Both the position numbers and the translations under genes were made by a program. The notes under the pieces were generated by a model that searched no databases, was not told where the DNA came from, and worked only from the letters and a program-made list of their open reading frames with translations. Of a DNA stretch of 49,018 nt, positions 23,796 to 32,153 are shown piece by piece; positions within the stretch are counted from its first letter, which is position 1, and every line of letters starts with the position of its first letter. The stretch comes from Thiohalocapsa halophila (GTDB lineage Bacteria > Pseudomonadota > Gammaproteobacteria > Chromatiales > Chromatiaceae), in assembly GCF_016583825.1 (NCBI RefSeq), contig NZ_NRRV01000039.1:1-49018 (forward strand). Direction: 5' to 3'.

Positions 23796-24548
23796 ATGTT
23801 GCCCGTTTCCGCCTCTTATCCCCTGCGCGATCTGCGCTCCCTGTCGCGGACCTGCGTCCGCATCAGTGCCGGCGCCGTGACCGTTGCGATGACCTTTCAC
23901 GACACCTGGGACGACGGCCTGGGCGCCCGCGGCTGGAAGCTCGACGCCAACATCGACGACCCGGAGATCATCGCCGCCACCAGCACGCCGGGTGACCCCA
24001 TCCCCACCTCGGTGCCGGTGCACGACATCCTGGATCATCTCTTGTGCGGCTTCGCCCCCAGCGGCCACCGTGCCGAGGCCATGGCGCTCGCGCAGCTTGC
24101 GCAGCGCACCGACACCGACCCGACGCCCGACTACCGACAGATGGTGCACGAAGACCTACTGGCGGGGCGCGTCATCGGCGAGTCAGCCTATGGCTTCGTC
24201 GGCGCACGCTTGCGCGCCCATCTGCCGCCGCAAGCGGCCACTTGGGACGGTGCGGCACTGATGGCGGCGCTGCGCGCGCAGCTGGGCGAAGCGCTCTTGG
24301 CCGAGCTGCTGGTGGAGCGTCTGCGTGCGTTGGGCCGCGCCGGCCGCGCGCATGCAGTGCTTGCCTGGCGCCTCACCGGCCTTCCTTACCAAGGGCGTGA
24401 GCGGATCGGCTGGCACTTGCAGCGGCTGTTGGAAGACATGGACGCCTGGGTGCAGGCGCAGGAATACCCGGCTCTGCACGGCGAGATCCAGATCCGCACC
24501 GACAGCTGTGAGCTCGTAAGCCGGAATGGCTATCGCTTGCGCGCTTGA
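23796..24548 (+). CDS. Conserved-looking protein of unknown function
   Basis: The 250-residue protein from ATG 23796 starts MLPVSASYPLRDLRSLSRTC and has no signal peptide or membrane segment. Features include TFHDTWDDGLGARGWKLDAN, VHDILDHLLCGFAPSGHRAE (His/Asp-rich) and a long helical C-terminal half (ALLAELLVERLRALGRAGRA). An N-terminal extension to TTG 23745 is possible. Good codon structure on one frame and no competing long frame support a real gene. I do not recognise the family. Confidence 0.65.
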   Translation: MLPVSASYPLRDLRSLSRTCVRISAGAVTVAMTFHDTWDDGLGARGWKLDANIDDPEIIAATSTPGDPIPTSVPVHDILDHLLCGFAPSGHRAEAMALAQLAQRTDTDPTPDYRQMVHEDLLAGRVIGESAYGFVGARLRAHLPPQAATWDGAALMAALRAQLGEALLAELLVERLRALGRAGRAHAVLAWRLTGLPYQGRERIGWHLQRLLEDMDAWVQAQEYPALHGEIQIRTDSCELVSRNGYRLRA

Positions 24549-24657
24549 AGCTGGTTGCCTGTCCGGAGTCATCGTGCTGTTCGCAAAACGGTACTGGATG
24601 GGGCGGCCGGTGGATGTGGCCGTGCCTGCCGCCGCCGCAGCTCGCTTGTAACGGCAC

Positions 24658-25110
24658 TCAACCTTCGCTGCCGGTCCTGAGCAGCCGTCCCCACCAGCGC
24701 GGATTCGGCGCCGGCGCCAGCGCGGTATGCAGGTCCATCGGCGCTGTCAGGCTCATGATCCAGCCCGGCAGCGGCGGTTGGTCGCTGAAGCCGCAGGCAA
24801 CGCCGAGCCGTTTGGGGTGGTAGATTTTCACGAAGGTCGGCGCCTGCAGGTCGTCCGCGTACACGATACCGCAATAGTCCTCGCGGTGCTCCCGGCGCAG
24901 CAGATGATCCAGGTTGGTAATGAAGGTTTTGACTGCCGCGGCATCGGCCGGTGCTTGTGGTGGCGCTGGGGCGTCCAGGTCATAAAGATACCAGCCGGCG
25001 TCGGCATCGCTGCCGAGGCGCCGCCACAGCTCGTCGAGCTGGTGCCAGCGCAGTGTCGATGTGAAGCTGCCACGGAAGCGGTCCAGAAATGAATCGAGGG
25101 CGTCTGGCAC
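24658..25110 (-). CDS. Dispersed family protein, intact copy (unknown function)
   Basis: GTG 25110, preceded by AGGAG eight bases away, starts a 150-residue protein: MPDALDSFLDRFRGSFTSTL, then RWHQLDELWRRLG. Later blocks are GWYLYDLDAPAPP, LLRREHREDYCGIVYADDL, FVKIYHPKRLGVACGFSDQP and PLPGWIMSLTAPMDL. Two more copies lie at 41493-41723 (truncated) and 48349-48840 (frameshifted). The YCGI-YADDL and LGVACGFS blocks are shared with the 48 kb copy. No signal peptide. The family and function are unknown to me; two broken copies suggest a gene that is often copied and lost. The longer frame to 25224 is rejected. Confidence 0.75.
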   Translation of the reverse strand: MPDALDSFLDRFRGSFTSTLRWHQLDELWRRLGSDADAGWYLYDLDAPAPPQAPADAAAVKTFITNLDHLLRREHREDYCGIVYADDLQAPTFVKIYHPKRLGVACGFSDQPPLPGWIMSLTAPMDLHTALAPAPNPRWWGRLLRTGSEG

Positions 25111-25162
25111 AGCAATAGCTCCTGTTGAAGGGAATTCATTCAATTTCGGCAGGCGCAAAAAA

Positions 25163-25498
25163 TCAGCGATGCCGCACGACGGAGCGGCTGCCGGGCACGA
25201 TGTAGGCGGTTCCACGGCTGTCATAGCAGCGTGTGCCGACGACCCGGCGTGTGCGGCCGTCGATGACCGCTCGCTTGCTCACCTGGCTGCAGCGGCTCGC
25301 CGAGCGCTGTGGGCGACTGCGGTAGCTGCGGTGGCTGCGGTAGCGGCTGCGATGACTGCTGTGTCGGTCGTAGCCGGAATGGTGGCTCCGGCCGTAGCCA
25401 TAGGACGTTGCGTCCGCCGGCGCTGCGGGCAGCAGCCAAGCGGCGCCGGTCAGGGCACCGAGCAACAGAGCAACGACGGAGCTGGGCGGCTTGGACAT
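25163..25498 (-). CDS. Small secreted Ser/Arg/His/Tyr-rich protein
   Basis: ATG 25498 starts MSKPPSSVVALLLGALTGAA, a signal peptide ending near PADA. The mature part is low-complexity (YGRSHHSGYDRHSSHRSRYR) followed by a more ordered end, SRCSQVSKRAVIDGRTRRVV, then GTRCYDSRGTAYIVPGSR, with two cysteines that could form a disulfide. 111 residues. The basic, aromatic middle could bind polyanions or the cell wall. No family name. The nearest neighbours are not evidently linked. Confidence 0.6.
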   Translation of the reverse strand: MSKPPSSVVALLLGALTGAAWLLPAAPADATSYGYGRSHHSGYDRHSSHRSRYRSHRSYRSRPQRSASRCSQVSKRAVIDGRTRRVVGTRCYDSRGTAYIVPGSRSVVRHR

Positions 25499-25717
25499 GG
25501 GGCATCTCTCGGGGCTGACGTGGTTGCGTGTGACCACCAAGACCCGGCGCGGGCCCGCCATTTTTCAGCGGCCGTGGGCTTCAGCGGCAGGGGGTTTCAT
25601 GATGACGTTGGCGGGCGGCGGCGGAAGAGCCGCGGGATTGCGCGTCGGGTCTGAAAGAACGCGCAGCACGGGCCGGTCTTGGCCCCTGAGCTTGGACCCA
25701 TTGCCGAGGAGACCCTG

Positions 25718-27265
25718 ATGCCGGCCGAGATTGACCTGACCACCCACGTCGAGCTGCCCCGGGCCGAGCTGCCGCAGGCCGAGCCCAGTGTCATCGTGAT
25801 CTTCGGCGCCACCGGCGATCTCACCCGGCGCAAGCTGATTCCGGCGCTGTTTCATCTGGCCCTGGAGGGCTGCCTGGACCCCGGTGTGCGGGTGCTCGGC
25901 ATTGGCCGCGACGATCTCGATGACGCGGGCTTCCGCGATCTGCTCGCCGACGCCGTCGACGGCTCTGCCGAGATCAGAGCATTGGACAGGTCTGCCTGGG
26001 CGGACTTCGCCGAGCGGCTGCACTTTTTGCAGGGGGACTTCACTACGCCAGATACTTATCGGCGCCTCGGTGACGCGCTGGCGCAGCAGCCCGCAGGCAA
26101 CCGCCTGTTCTATTTGGCCACCCCGCCATCACTGGCACCGCAGATCATCCGCGAGCTGGCCGCGAGCGGGCTCAACGCGGAAGAGCACGGGTTCTCCCGG
26201 GTCATCCTCGAGAAGCCGTTCGGCCACGATTTGGCATCGGCACAGTCCCTCAACGCCGTCGTCGCCGAGGCATTCAACGAGTCGCAGGTCTACCGCATCG
26301 ATCACTACCTGGGTAAGGAGACGGTCCAGAATATCCTCTTCTTCCGCTTCAGCAATGCGCTGTTCGAGCCCTTGTGGAACCGCAGCCACGTCGACTATGT
26401 CGAGATCACCGCCGCCGAGCCCCTCGGCGTCGGCCACCGCGCCGGCTACTACCAAGAGTCCGGCGCCCTGCGCGACATGGTGGCCAACCATCTGCTGCAG
26501 CTGCTGGCGCTCACCGCGATGGAGGCGCCAGTGGCCTTCGATGCCGATGCCGTGCGCGACAAAAAAATCGAGGTCTGGCGCAGCATCGCGCCGATGTCGG
26601 CGGAGCAGGTGGCCGAGCGCACCGTGCGCGCCCAGTATGCCCCCGGCCGGGTGGAGGGCGCCGAGGTCGCCGGCTGGCGCGAGGAGCCTCGGGTGCCCGC
26701 GGATTCCCGCACCGAGACCTTCGCCGCGCTCGAGCTGCACATCGACAACTGGCGCTGGGCCGGCGTGCCCTTCTATTTGCGCACGGGCAAGCGCCTCGCC
26801 CGGCAGGTGACCGAGATCGCGGTGCACTTCCGCCATCCGCCCATGCGGCTGTTCCCGCAGGAGGAGGCGCTCACGGCCAATGTGATCGTGCTGCGCATCC
26901 AGCCCGATGAGGCCATCAGCCTCGCCTTCGGGGTCAAGCAGCCCGGTGGGGAGCGACGCGCCGTGCCGGTCTCTATGGACTTCTGCTACAGCGGCGCTTT
27001 CGGTGCCAATCCGCCCTCGGCGTATGCCGTGCTGCTGCTGGATGCGCTGCGCGGTGACCCGACCCTGTTCACCCGGCGCGATGGCGTGGCGGCGCAATGG
27101 CGGCTGATCACGCCGATCCTAGAGGCCTGGGCCGCCGACGCCGACTCGCCGCTGCCCACCTATGCAGCGGGCAGCGACGGCCCCGCGGCGGCCGACGCTC
27201 TATTGGCCCGTAACGGCCATGGCTGGCGCGCCATCGCCGACAACCTCGGCGCCTGCGCGCGCTGA
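25718..27265 (+). CDS. zwf: Glucose-6-phosphate 1-dehydrogenase
   Basis: The 515-residue enzyme oxidises glucose-6-phosphate to 6-phosphogluconolactone with NAD(P)+, the entry to the oxidative pentose phosphate pathway. It has the dinucleotide motif [28 protein letters not shown], the substrate and catalytic motif [15 protein letters not shown] and later [17 protein letters not shown] 25718 follows GAGGAGACCCTG. The first 22 residues are an extra leader compared with the usual start at the Rossmann strand. Its pathway partners gnd and tal lie 5-6 kb downstream, separated by a decayed duplicate of tal and inserted genes; an original zwf-gnd-tal row is inferred. Confidence 0.96.
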   Translation: MPAEIDLTTHVELPRAELPQAEPSVIVIFGATGDLTRRKLIPALFHLALEGCLDPGVRVLGIGRDDLDDAGFRDLLADAVDGSAEIRALDRSAWADFAERLHFLQGDFTTPDTYRRLGDALAQQPAGNRLFYLATPPSLAPQIIRELAASGLNAEEHGFSRVILEKPFGHDLASAQSLNAVVAEAFNESQVYRIDHYLGKETVQNILFFRFSNALFEPLWNRSHVDYVEITAAEPLGVGHRAGYYQESGALRDMVANHLLQLLALTAMEAPVAFDADAVRDKKIEVWRSIAPMSAEQVAERTVRAQYAPGRVEGAEVAGWREEPRVPADSRTETFAALELHIDNWRWAGVPFYLRTGKRLARQVTEIAVHFRHPPMRLFPQEEALTANVIVLRIQPDEAISLAFGVKQPGGERRAVPVSMDFCYSGAFGANPPSAYAVLLLDALRGDPTLFTRRDGVAAQWRLITPILEAWAADADSPLPTYAAGSDGPAAADALLARNGHGWRAIADNLGACAR

Positions 27266-27400
27266 TGCCGGCCTGCCGGCCAATGCCGCTTCCGACGAGA
27301 CGCTTCGGGCTTGAAATGACGCGGCGCCGGCGGGGGTCTGGGTGGATGAGTGCAGGAGACGCCGGTTGCCCCGCACCGACGCCAAGACTTTCCACAAAGC

Positions 27401-27652
27401 GAATGTCGGCGTGCGCATCCTGGAGCTGGTGCCGGGCCGGTCTCCACCGAGGTGGACGCCCGCCTCTCCTTCGACACCGACGCCACCATCGCCCGAGCGA
27501 TGCAGATCATGGGCCTTTACGATGCCGCCGGCATCGGCAAGGAGCGCATCCTGATCAAGATCGCCGCCACCTGGGAGGGCATTCGCAACTTCGCCGCCGA
27601 CTCGGTGCGCCTGGAGCGCTTCGCCTTCGAGACCTGTACCCATTGTCGTTGA
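27401..27652 (+). pseudogene. Transaldolase remnant
   Basis: The fragment corresponds to residues about 79-140 joined directly to the last 21 or so residues of the intact transaldolase at 33251-34219. The first 78 residues are missing. A one-base loss near 27437 shifts the frame after LELVPG. The internal 483-base gap lies between two copies of GAGGGCATTCGC (present at 33659 and 34142 in the intact gene, only once here at 27575), so slippage or recombination between them explains it. The Schiff-base lysine region ([11 protein letters not shown]) remains but the protein cannot work. Confidence 0.93.
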
Positions 27653-27707
27653 GCCTGCGTGCCCCGCCCGCCGGGGCGACGTCACGACCCGTCAGCGAGG
27701 TTGACCA

Positions 27708-28171
27708 TGTCGCGCAAACCGCTTGCCTCCACGCTGCTGTGGGCGGTCCTGATCCTGACAGCGCCGCTCACGGTGCAGCCCGAGGTGACGACGCCGGGGG
27801 ATGCAGCGCCGGCCATCGGCGGCTACAGCCCGGTGTCCTACTTCACCGTTGGGCGCCCGGAGAAGGGCTCGCCGAGATACACCGGCACCCATGAAGGCAA
27901 GGTCTACTGGCTCACCAGCGCGGAGCAGGTGCAGCGCTTCGAGGCCGATCCGGACACCTATGCTCCGGTGTTCCCGGACCACTGCCCGTACAGCCTGTCC
28001 TTGGGTCGCTCCGTGGCCATCGATCCGCGGAATTTTCTGATCATGGGCGACAACCTGCTCTTGTTCCACGCCAGTGCCGAGATGGACACCATCGCTCGGG
28101 AGCTGGAGGCCGAGGGACCGGACAAGATGCTGGACCGAGCCCGCTCGAATCTGATGCGCATGCGTTTCTGA
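27708..28171 (+). CDS. Exported YHS-domain protein, copy 1
   Basis: The 154-residue protein starts MSRKPLASTLLWAVLILTAP, a signal peptide, and has the YHS-like core: IGGYSPVSYFTVGRPEKGSP, then GKVYWLTSAEQVQRFEADPD and YAPVFPDHCPYSLSLGR. YHS domains are small, often metal-linked modules. It differs from copy 2 (34275) in only a handful of residues (for example T for S and H for D near the end). Both copies look intact. It lies downstream of the tal remnant just as copy 2 lies downstream of tal. Confidence 0.87.
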
Positions 28172-28174
28172 GGG

Positions 28175-28459
28175 CAGGTGTCCGGACGCCTGTGCCCGTC
28201 GTTCAGGGGCCGTCCACCAACCGTCCGCGCGCCACAGGCGCTGGTTCCACAGGCGTTTCGAGCGTGACCGGCGGTTCGTTTGCCAGGTTTATGCTCAAGA
28301 CTTTGGCGTGCGGTGCCGGCGCGGCTCCCGGATGCCATCGGACGGGGATTTCGCGGGCACTCGGACGTTTTGCGTCCTCGCTCTCGGCGTCTTCCACTTT
28401 TGCGCGCGTCTGTTGTCGCTTATATTGTTCGACACGCTCACGTAGGCGCCCAGCCATCC
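28175..28459. other. Region before higB, with -10-like TATATT
   Basis: No assured gene. TATATT (about 28421-28426) lies 34 bases before the higB start and could be the -10 of the toxin-antitoxin operon; a fitting -35 is not clear. A minus-strand frame (28203-28457, 84 codons) opens MAGRLRERVEQYKRQQTRAK but has a low-complexity tail and is not called. Confidence 0.35.
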
Positions 28460-28750
28460 ATGCGAGTCATCTCAAAACGCCCGATCCGGAAATTTTGGAC
28501 GCGGCATCCCGAGTCTCAGCCCGCATTGCAGGAGTGGTACCGTCGCCTGCGCCAGTGCACCGCTGCATCCTTCCCGGAGCTGCGGCAGACCTTCGGATCG
28601 GCGGAATACGTGGATGGCTACGTGATCTTCGATGTAGGCGGCAACAAGTATCGGATCGCGGCGGTGATCCACTTCGACAAGCAGCGGGCCTATGTGCGGG
28701 ATGTCATGACCCATGCCGACTATGACCGTAATCGATGGAGGTGCAAATGA
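28460..28750 (+). CDS. higB: HigB-family type II toxin (RelE-fold mRNA interferase)
   Basis: The 96-residue protein MRVISKRPIRKFWTRHPESQ, then PALQEWYRRLRQ, carries the HigB signature: DGYVIFDVGGNKYRIAAVIH, then FDKQRAYVRDVMTHADYDR. HigB toxins cut mRNA at the ribosome. ATG 28460 is preferred to the longer frame from 28280 because it gives the family's usual start (MRVIS). Its stop overlaps the higA ATG (ATGA). The toxin comes before the antitoxin, the normal order for hig. Confidence 0.88.
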   Translation: MRVISKRPIRKFWTRHPESQPALQEWYRRLRQCTAASFPELRQTFGSAEYVDGYVIFDVGGNKYRIAAVIHFDKQRAYVRDVMTHADYDRNRWRCK

Positions 28751-28974
28751 ACGTAGTGCTCGATGTTGAAAAGATGGTGCCGGCCTGGCTGACGCTGAAG
28801 TCCTTGGCACCCGTAGCGCACATAGAGTCCGAGGCGGACTATGAGCGAGCCACGGCTTTTCTGAACGAGCTGCTGGACGAGGTACGGGATGATGCCGAGC
28901 ATCCGCTGTACTCGCTCGTTGCGGTTGTCGGCGATCTGATCGAGGCCTACGAGGTCGAGCACGAGCCACGGTAG
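28747..28974 (+). pseudogene. higA: HigA antitoxin truncated before its HTH domain
   Basis: ATG 28747 overlaps the higB stop. The 75-residue frame starts MNVVLDVEKMVPAWLTLKSL and continues ESEADYERATAFLNELLDEV, then SLVAVVGDLIEAYEVEHEPR, followed by TAG. HigA proteins have this N-terminal region and then an Xre-type helix-turn-helix of about 50 residues, which is missing. From about 28971 the sequence is that of the LCAT gene, so the end was cut off by a recombination junction. The N-terminal part may still bind toxin; operator binding is likely lost. Confidence 0.82.
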
Positions 28975-29258
28975 TCCACGAGACCGACGCCGGCAGCGGG
29001 CTGTATCTGCACCCGGAGACCATCGGCGCCGGCAAGCCCGGCGTGGACTATGCGCGGCTGATGCTGGAGCCCGGCGACGGCACGGTCACCAAGGCATCCC
29101 TGCTGGCGCGCAACGTCCTCGACCCGCTGGTGCCGCGCCACCCCTGGAGCTTCTTCCCGCTGGACTACCCGCTCATGCTCTGCGCCGAGCACAGCGCGCT
29201 GACCGGGAACCTGTTCTTCCAAGACAACCTGCTGCACTTTCTGCTGCATCGGGGCTGA
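28971..29258 (+). pseudogene. C-terminal stump of the LCAT-like lipoprotein gene
   Basis: In frame it reads VVHETDAGSGLYLHPETIGA and on to FFQDNLLHFLLHRG, matching the last 94 or so residues of the intact gene (34766-36145) almost exactly. The catalytic Ser-containing part is gone. Together with the tal stump and YHS copy it marks this block as a decayed duplicate. Its 5' edge is the junction with higA. Confidence 0.93.
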
Positions 29259-29278
29259 TCTCCTCGCCAGACAATGTC

Positions 29279-30352
29279 TCAAATCTCGTCTCGCGGCCTA
29301 TCCTCGAAGAGACGAGAGGTGGAAGTCAGAAACTCGTTGTGCAAATCCACCGTGTCGCGCTGTCCAATCGCATCGAAATGCTCACCGAGCCAGTCAGCCA
29401 TCTGCTCGCGACCTCTGTCGCGAAGCTTGGTCAAGAATTCCCAGTCGGAACTGAACTTGCTGGCCACCGAAAACTCGCACAGCGCCTTGTCGGCTCGCAC
29501 CGAGTGGACGAGGACATCCTTGAAATGCGCTTTGTACTCGTCCTTGACCATATCGTGCTCCACGAGCTTCTTCACGAACGCAATCGCCCGCATTTCCTTG
29601 AGCAGCGAGGAGTTGAAGCTGATCTCGTTGAGACGGTTCATGATGTCCGGTGCCTGCCTCGGGGTTTCCTGACGTGCGACTGGATTGATGTGGACGATGA
29701 TCACGTCCCGGCTTTCCGTGTCGTAATACAAAGGAAAAAGCGCAGGATTGCCCACGTAGCCCCCGTCCCAGAAATCCTCGCCGTTCACCGTGACCGCTTT
29801 GAACAAGAACGGCAAGCAGGCCGACGCCATCGCTACGTCGATACTCATGTCCTTGGCCTCGAATACGCGCACCTTGCCACTTGCCACATGTGTGGCGCTG
29901 ATGAACAGCTTTACGCACTCGCAGCGGCGAAGCTCATCGAAATCGATAGCTTCAAGCAGCACGTCCCGAAGCGGATTGATGTCAAAAGGATTAAACTGAT
30001 AGGGTGAGAATGTGCGGGTTAGCGAGTCGAAAAACACGTAGGCTAGGGAGTGTTCCATGCCGCGGCCGAGCCAACTCTCCCAGGGCAGTAGCCTGACCGG
30101 ATTGTGCGTCTGCCCGGAGCGGTGGATATTCCACCAGAAATCGTGCAGCGCCTGCCGTGCGCGCTCCGGGCCGCCTAGATGCATGCCATAAGCCAACGCG
30201 CAAGCGTTCATGGTGCCTGCACTGGTGGCACAAACGCCCTCGACGGCCAAGCGCCCGTCTTCCAAGAGCTTGTCCAAGACGCCCCAGGCGAATGCGCCAT
30301 GCGCACCCCCGCCTTGCAGCGCAAGGTTGACGGTCTTTTGTGCTGTTGCCAT
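29279..30352 (-). CDS. Patatin-like phospholipase family protein
   Basis: The 357-residue protein starts MATAQKTVNLALQGGGAHGA with the oxyanion-loop motif GGGAHGAF, the nucleophile Ser44 in CATSAGTMNA and the catalytic aspartate in FWDGGYVGN. It is a cytoplasmic or peripheral lipid acyl hydrolase. Patatin-like enzymes are often found with 3-hydroxybutyrate/PHB genes, and here acetoacetate decarboxylase and a 3-hydroxybutyrate dehydrogenase-like stump lie upstream on the same strand, so a role in polyhydroxyalkanoate or lipid turnover is inferred. Confidence 0.9.
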   Translation of the reverse strand: MATAQKTVNLALQGGGAHGAFAWGVLDKLLEDGRLAVEGVCATSAGTMNACALAYGMHLGGPERARQALHDFWWNIHRSGQTHNPVRLLPWESWLGRGMEHSLAYVFFDSLTRTFSPYQFNPFDINPLRDVLLEAIDFDELRRCECVKLFISATHVASGKVRVFEAKDMSIDVAMASACLPFLFKAVTVNGEDFWDGGYVGNPALFPLYYDTESRDVIIVHINPVARQETPRQAPDIMNRLNEISFNSSLLKEMRAIAFVKKLVEHDMVKDEYKAHFKDVLVHSVRADKALCEFSVASKFSSDWEFLTKLRDRGREQMADWLGEHFDAIGQRDTVDLHNEFLTSTSRLFEDRPRDEI

Positions 30353-30491
30353 CGTAGAGCCTACTCGGGTTGGGTCTCGATCAATCTGTCGACCGGCGGC
30401 GTTGGACCCGCTGCCGCGCGTCAGCGCTCGATGCAGTCATGATCGACGTTCGGGGTGCATGAGGGGCGGCAGCGTAGGGCATCGCGGAAGG

Positions 30492-31283
30492 TCATGCGTC
30501 ACCTGCCGGCCGGTCGAGATAGTCATACAGCACGCGTCCGTATGGCAACGTCAGATCGGCGACGAAATGCATTCCGGCTATGGTTTCACGAACCGGCAGA
30601 TCGGCGACGGGTGCATTCACGTGCGGCACCAGATGGAGTCGCGCCGGCCCCGACCAGGCGCCTTTGACCGTGATGTCCACCAGGTTGTAGGCGACCAGTT
30701 GCGCAACGGCAGCACTGCCATCGACCTGTGGAATCCATTTCATGTTGACTTGCGTCTTGGCCATTTTTTTCGCAATGGTGTCGACGCAGGCCGTACAGAC
30801 GGTCTCGCCCTTCAGGTCGTAGGTGGTGTGTTCCTGCTTGTAGCGCATGGTACCGAGCGCGACACGCTCGCCCGCGTAATCCAGCGTGCCGGTCAGCGTG
30901 TCCTGGCGAACGGCCAGGGTAGGTTGCGCCAGTTTCTTTGGAAACCCCCAAATCTCTCGACCGCCGGAGATCGGTGATTCGATATCCAGATACATTTGGG
31001 AAGTAAAGTTAACCGCTTCGCCGTCGTATCGGGCCGGAATCACGGTGCCGCTTTCCGTGTAGCTGCCGAAGCCGGAGCTGTCCGGCATCTTGATGAACTC
31101 GTAGAGCACCAGATCAGAGCCGTCCGGCTCCAAGGGCTCGGGCAGTTGCGCCCGGATTGCGGCAGGGTCGGACAGATAGGTGATGATCAGATACTCGCGG
31201 TTAATGAAACGATAAGGTCCACGCGGGTAGCTCGGTGAAGCCAGGGGCATGGACGGGAGGTCGAGCACATCGGCTTGCTGCAT
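30492..31283 (-). CDS. Acetoacetate decarboxylase family protein
   Basis: The 263-residue enzyme starts MQQADVLDLPSMPLASPSYP; ATG 31283 follows AGGAGCAGTCATC. The catalytic lysine lies in EIWGFPKKLAQP (Lys116/117), where the first forms the Schiff base and the second lowers its pKa in the family. ESGTVIPARYDGEAVNFTSQ matches the preceding conserved strand. It turns acetoacetate to acetone and CO2. The frame upstream of the start (to 31397) belongs to the fused dehydrogenase region and is rejected. Distance to the patatin gene is 139 bases. Confidence 0.92.
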   Translation of the reverse strand: MQQADVLDLPSMPLASPSYPRGPYRFINREYLIITYLSDPAAIRAQLPEPLEPDGSDLVLYEFIKMPDSSGFGSYTESGTVIPARYDGEAVNFTSQMYLDIESPISGGREIWGFPKKLAQPTLAVRQDTLTGTLDYAGERVALGTMRYKQEHTTYDLKGETVCTACVDTIAKKMAKTQVNMKWIPQVDGSAAVAQLVAYNLVDITVKGAWSGPARLHLVPHVNAPVADLPVRETIAGMHFVADLTLPYGRVLYDYLDRPAGDA

Positions 31284-31714
31284 GATGACTGCTCCTGGTT
31301 GATGATCCGGCCCCAGCCCGCTTGTTTCATCGAGGGGATCGCGGCGCGGATGGTGTGGAAGGCCGACGACAGGTTGATGGCCAGGATGGCGTCCCATTTC
31401 TCCGGAGGGAATCCCTCCACGGGCGCAACGTGCTGAATCCCGGCATTGTTAACCAGGATGTCGAGCTGACCGAATTCCTCGACGATGCTGTCCATCATAG
31501 CCGCAATCGCCTCGGGCTTGCTCATGTCAGCCCCGTGGTAGACGGCCTTCACCCCGTGGGCTTCCAGACCCGCCCGCTCTTCATCGATGGCAGTGGCATC
31601 GCCGAAGCCGTTGATGACGACATTGATGCCGGCCTCGGCGAAGCCCTTGGCAATCCCTAAGCCGATGCCGCTGGTCGAGCCGGTGACGAGTGCGGTTTTT
31701 CCTCCGAGGGTCAT
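31187..31714 (-). pseudogene. Truncated 3-hydroxybutyrate dehydrogenase-like SDR
   Basis: ATG 31714, after AGGAG, starts MTLGGKTALVTGSTSGIGLG with the NAD motif TGxxxGIG, then DILVNNAGIQHVAPVEGFPP and MKQAGWGRIIN. At about 31297 the sequence passes into the leader of acetoacetate decarboxylase (QEQSSCSK...), and the frame runs over the next gene to 31187. The catalytic Ser, Tyr-x3-Lys and all of the second half are missing, so it cannot be active. A deletion joined the middle of this gene to the start of the next. Confidence 0.88.
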
Positions 31715-32153
31715 AGGGCGTACTCCTAGAGATAGGTATGAGTGGTAGGCAAAACATACCGAGCAGTGACCAGTGCCAGCGGTTCTACATTTCGCTCGCA
31801 CACGATTAGTGCGCGAATAACAAGCTCGCAGACAACGAGTCTCTGCCGAGCAAAACGGCGGCCACTCGCCAATATTGCTTGGCTTGCTCACCTTAATGGG
31901 CATACAGAACGGTGCCGATGAGCTAGTTGGTCGCACGACAGCTACTGGAGCAGCCCGGGCGCGTAGAGCGCCTGTGCATGGGGCAGCCGCTGGCGGGGGC
32001 GAGCTGTGCGGCTGTGAGCGCCGGCGGCGGATCGCGCACGCCGCGGCGGGTGAAAGGATGTCCCGCCTGGACGGGTCTCCGAAGGCGAGCGCGGCAGCTG
32101 ACGACCCGCTTGCCGATGCAGCCCAACCTCCCCCCAGTTTGAGGAGCAGTTTG
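31715..32153. other. Divergent region between the dehydrogenase stump and gnd
   Basis: About 440 bases. The plus-strand frame open from 31875 into gnd has no family features and overlaps the gnd ribosome site, so it is not used. No repeat or clear promoter was found. Confidence 0.4.

Larger units (their letters stand above)
27401..28174 (+). repeat. Segmental duplication, copy A (matches 33484-34741 with a deletion)
   Basis: 27401-27586 matches 33484-33670; 27587-28174 matches 34154-34741. Similarity begins abruptly at GAATGTCGGCGTG and ends just after the YHS gene stop. The LCAT tail 28971-29270 matches 35860-36159 and belongs to the same event. Confidence 0.9.

Noticed and set aside
25125..25144. 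TTGAA-N9-TTCAA inverted repeat resembling the operator
   Set aside because: Half-sites point the opposite way from ATTCAAC-N6-KTTGA and lie close to the start of the dispersed-family gene, overlapping no promoter I can see. Probably chance.
25548..25566. GC-rich stretch followed by ATTTTT, terminator-like
   Set aside because: On the plus strand no gene ends before it, and the self-complementary part leaves almost no loop.
28203..28457. 84-codon minus-strand frame before higB
   Set aside because: It starts plausibly (MAGRLRERVEQYKRQQ) but has no ribosome site and a Pro/Ala-rich low-complexity end. It could be a remnant but is not supported.
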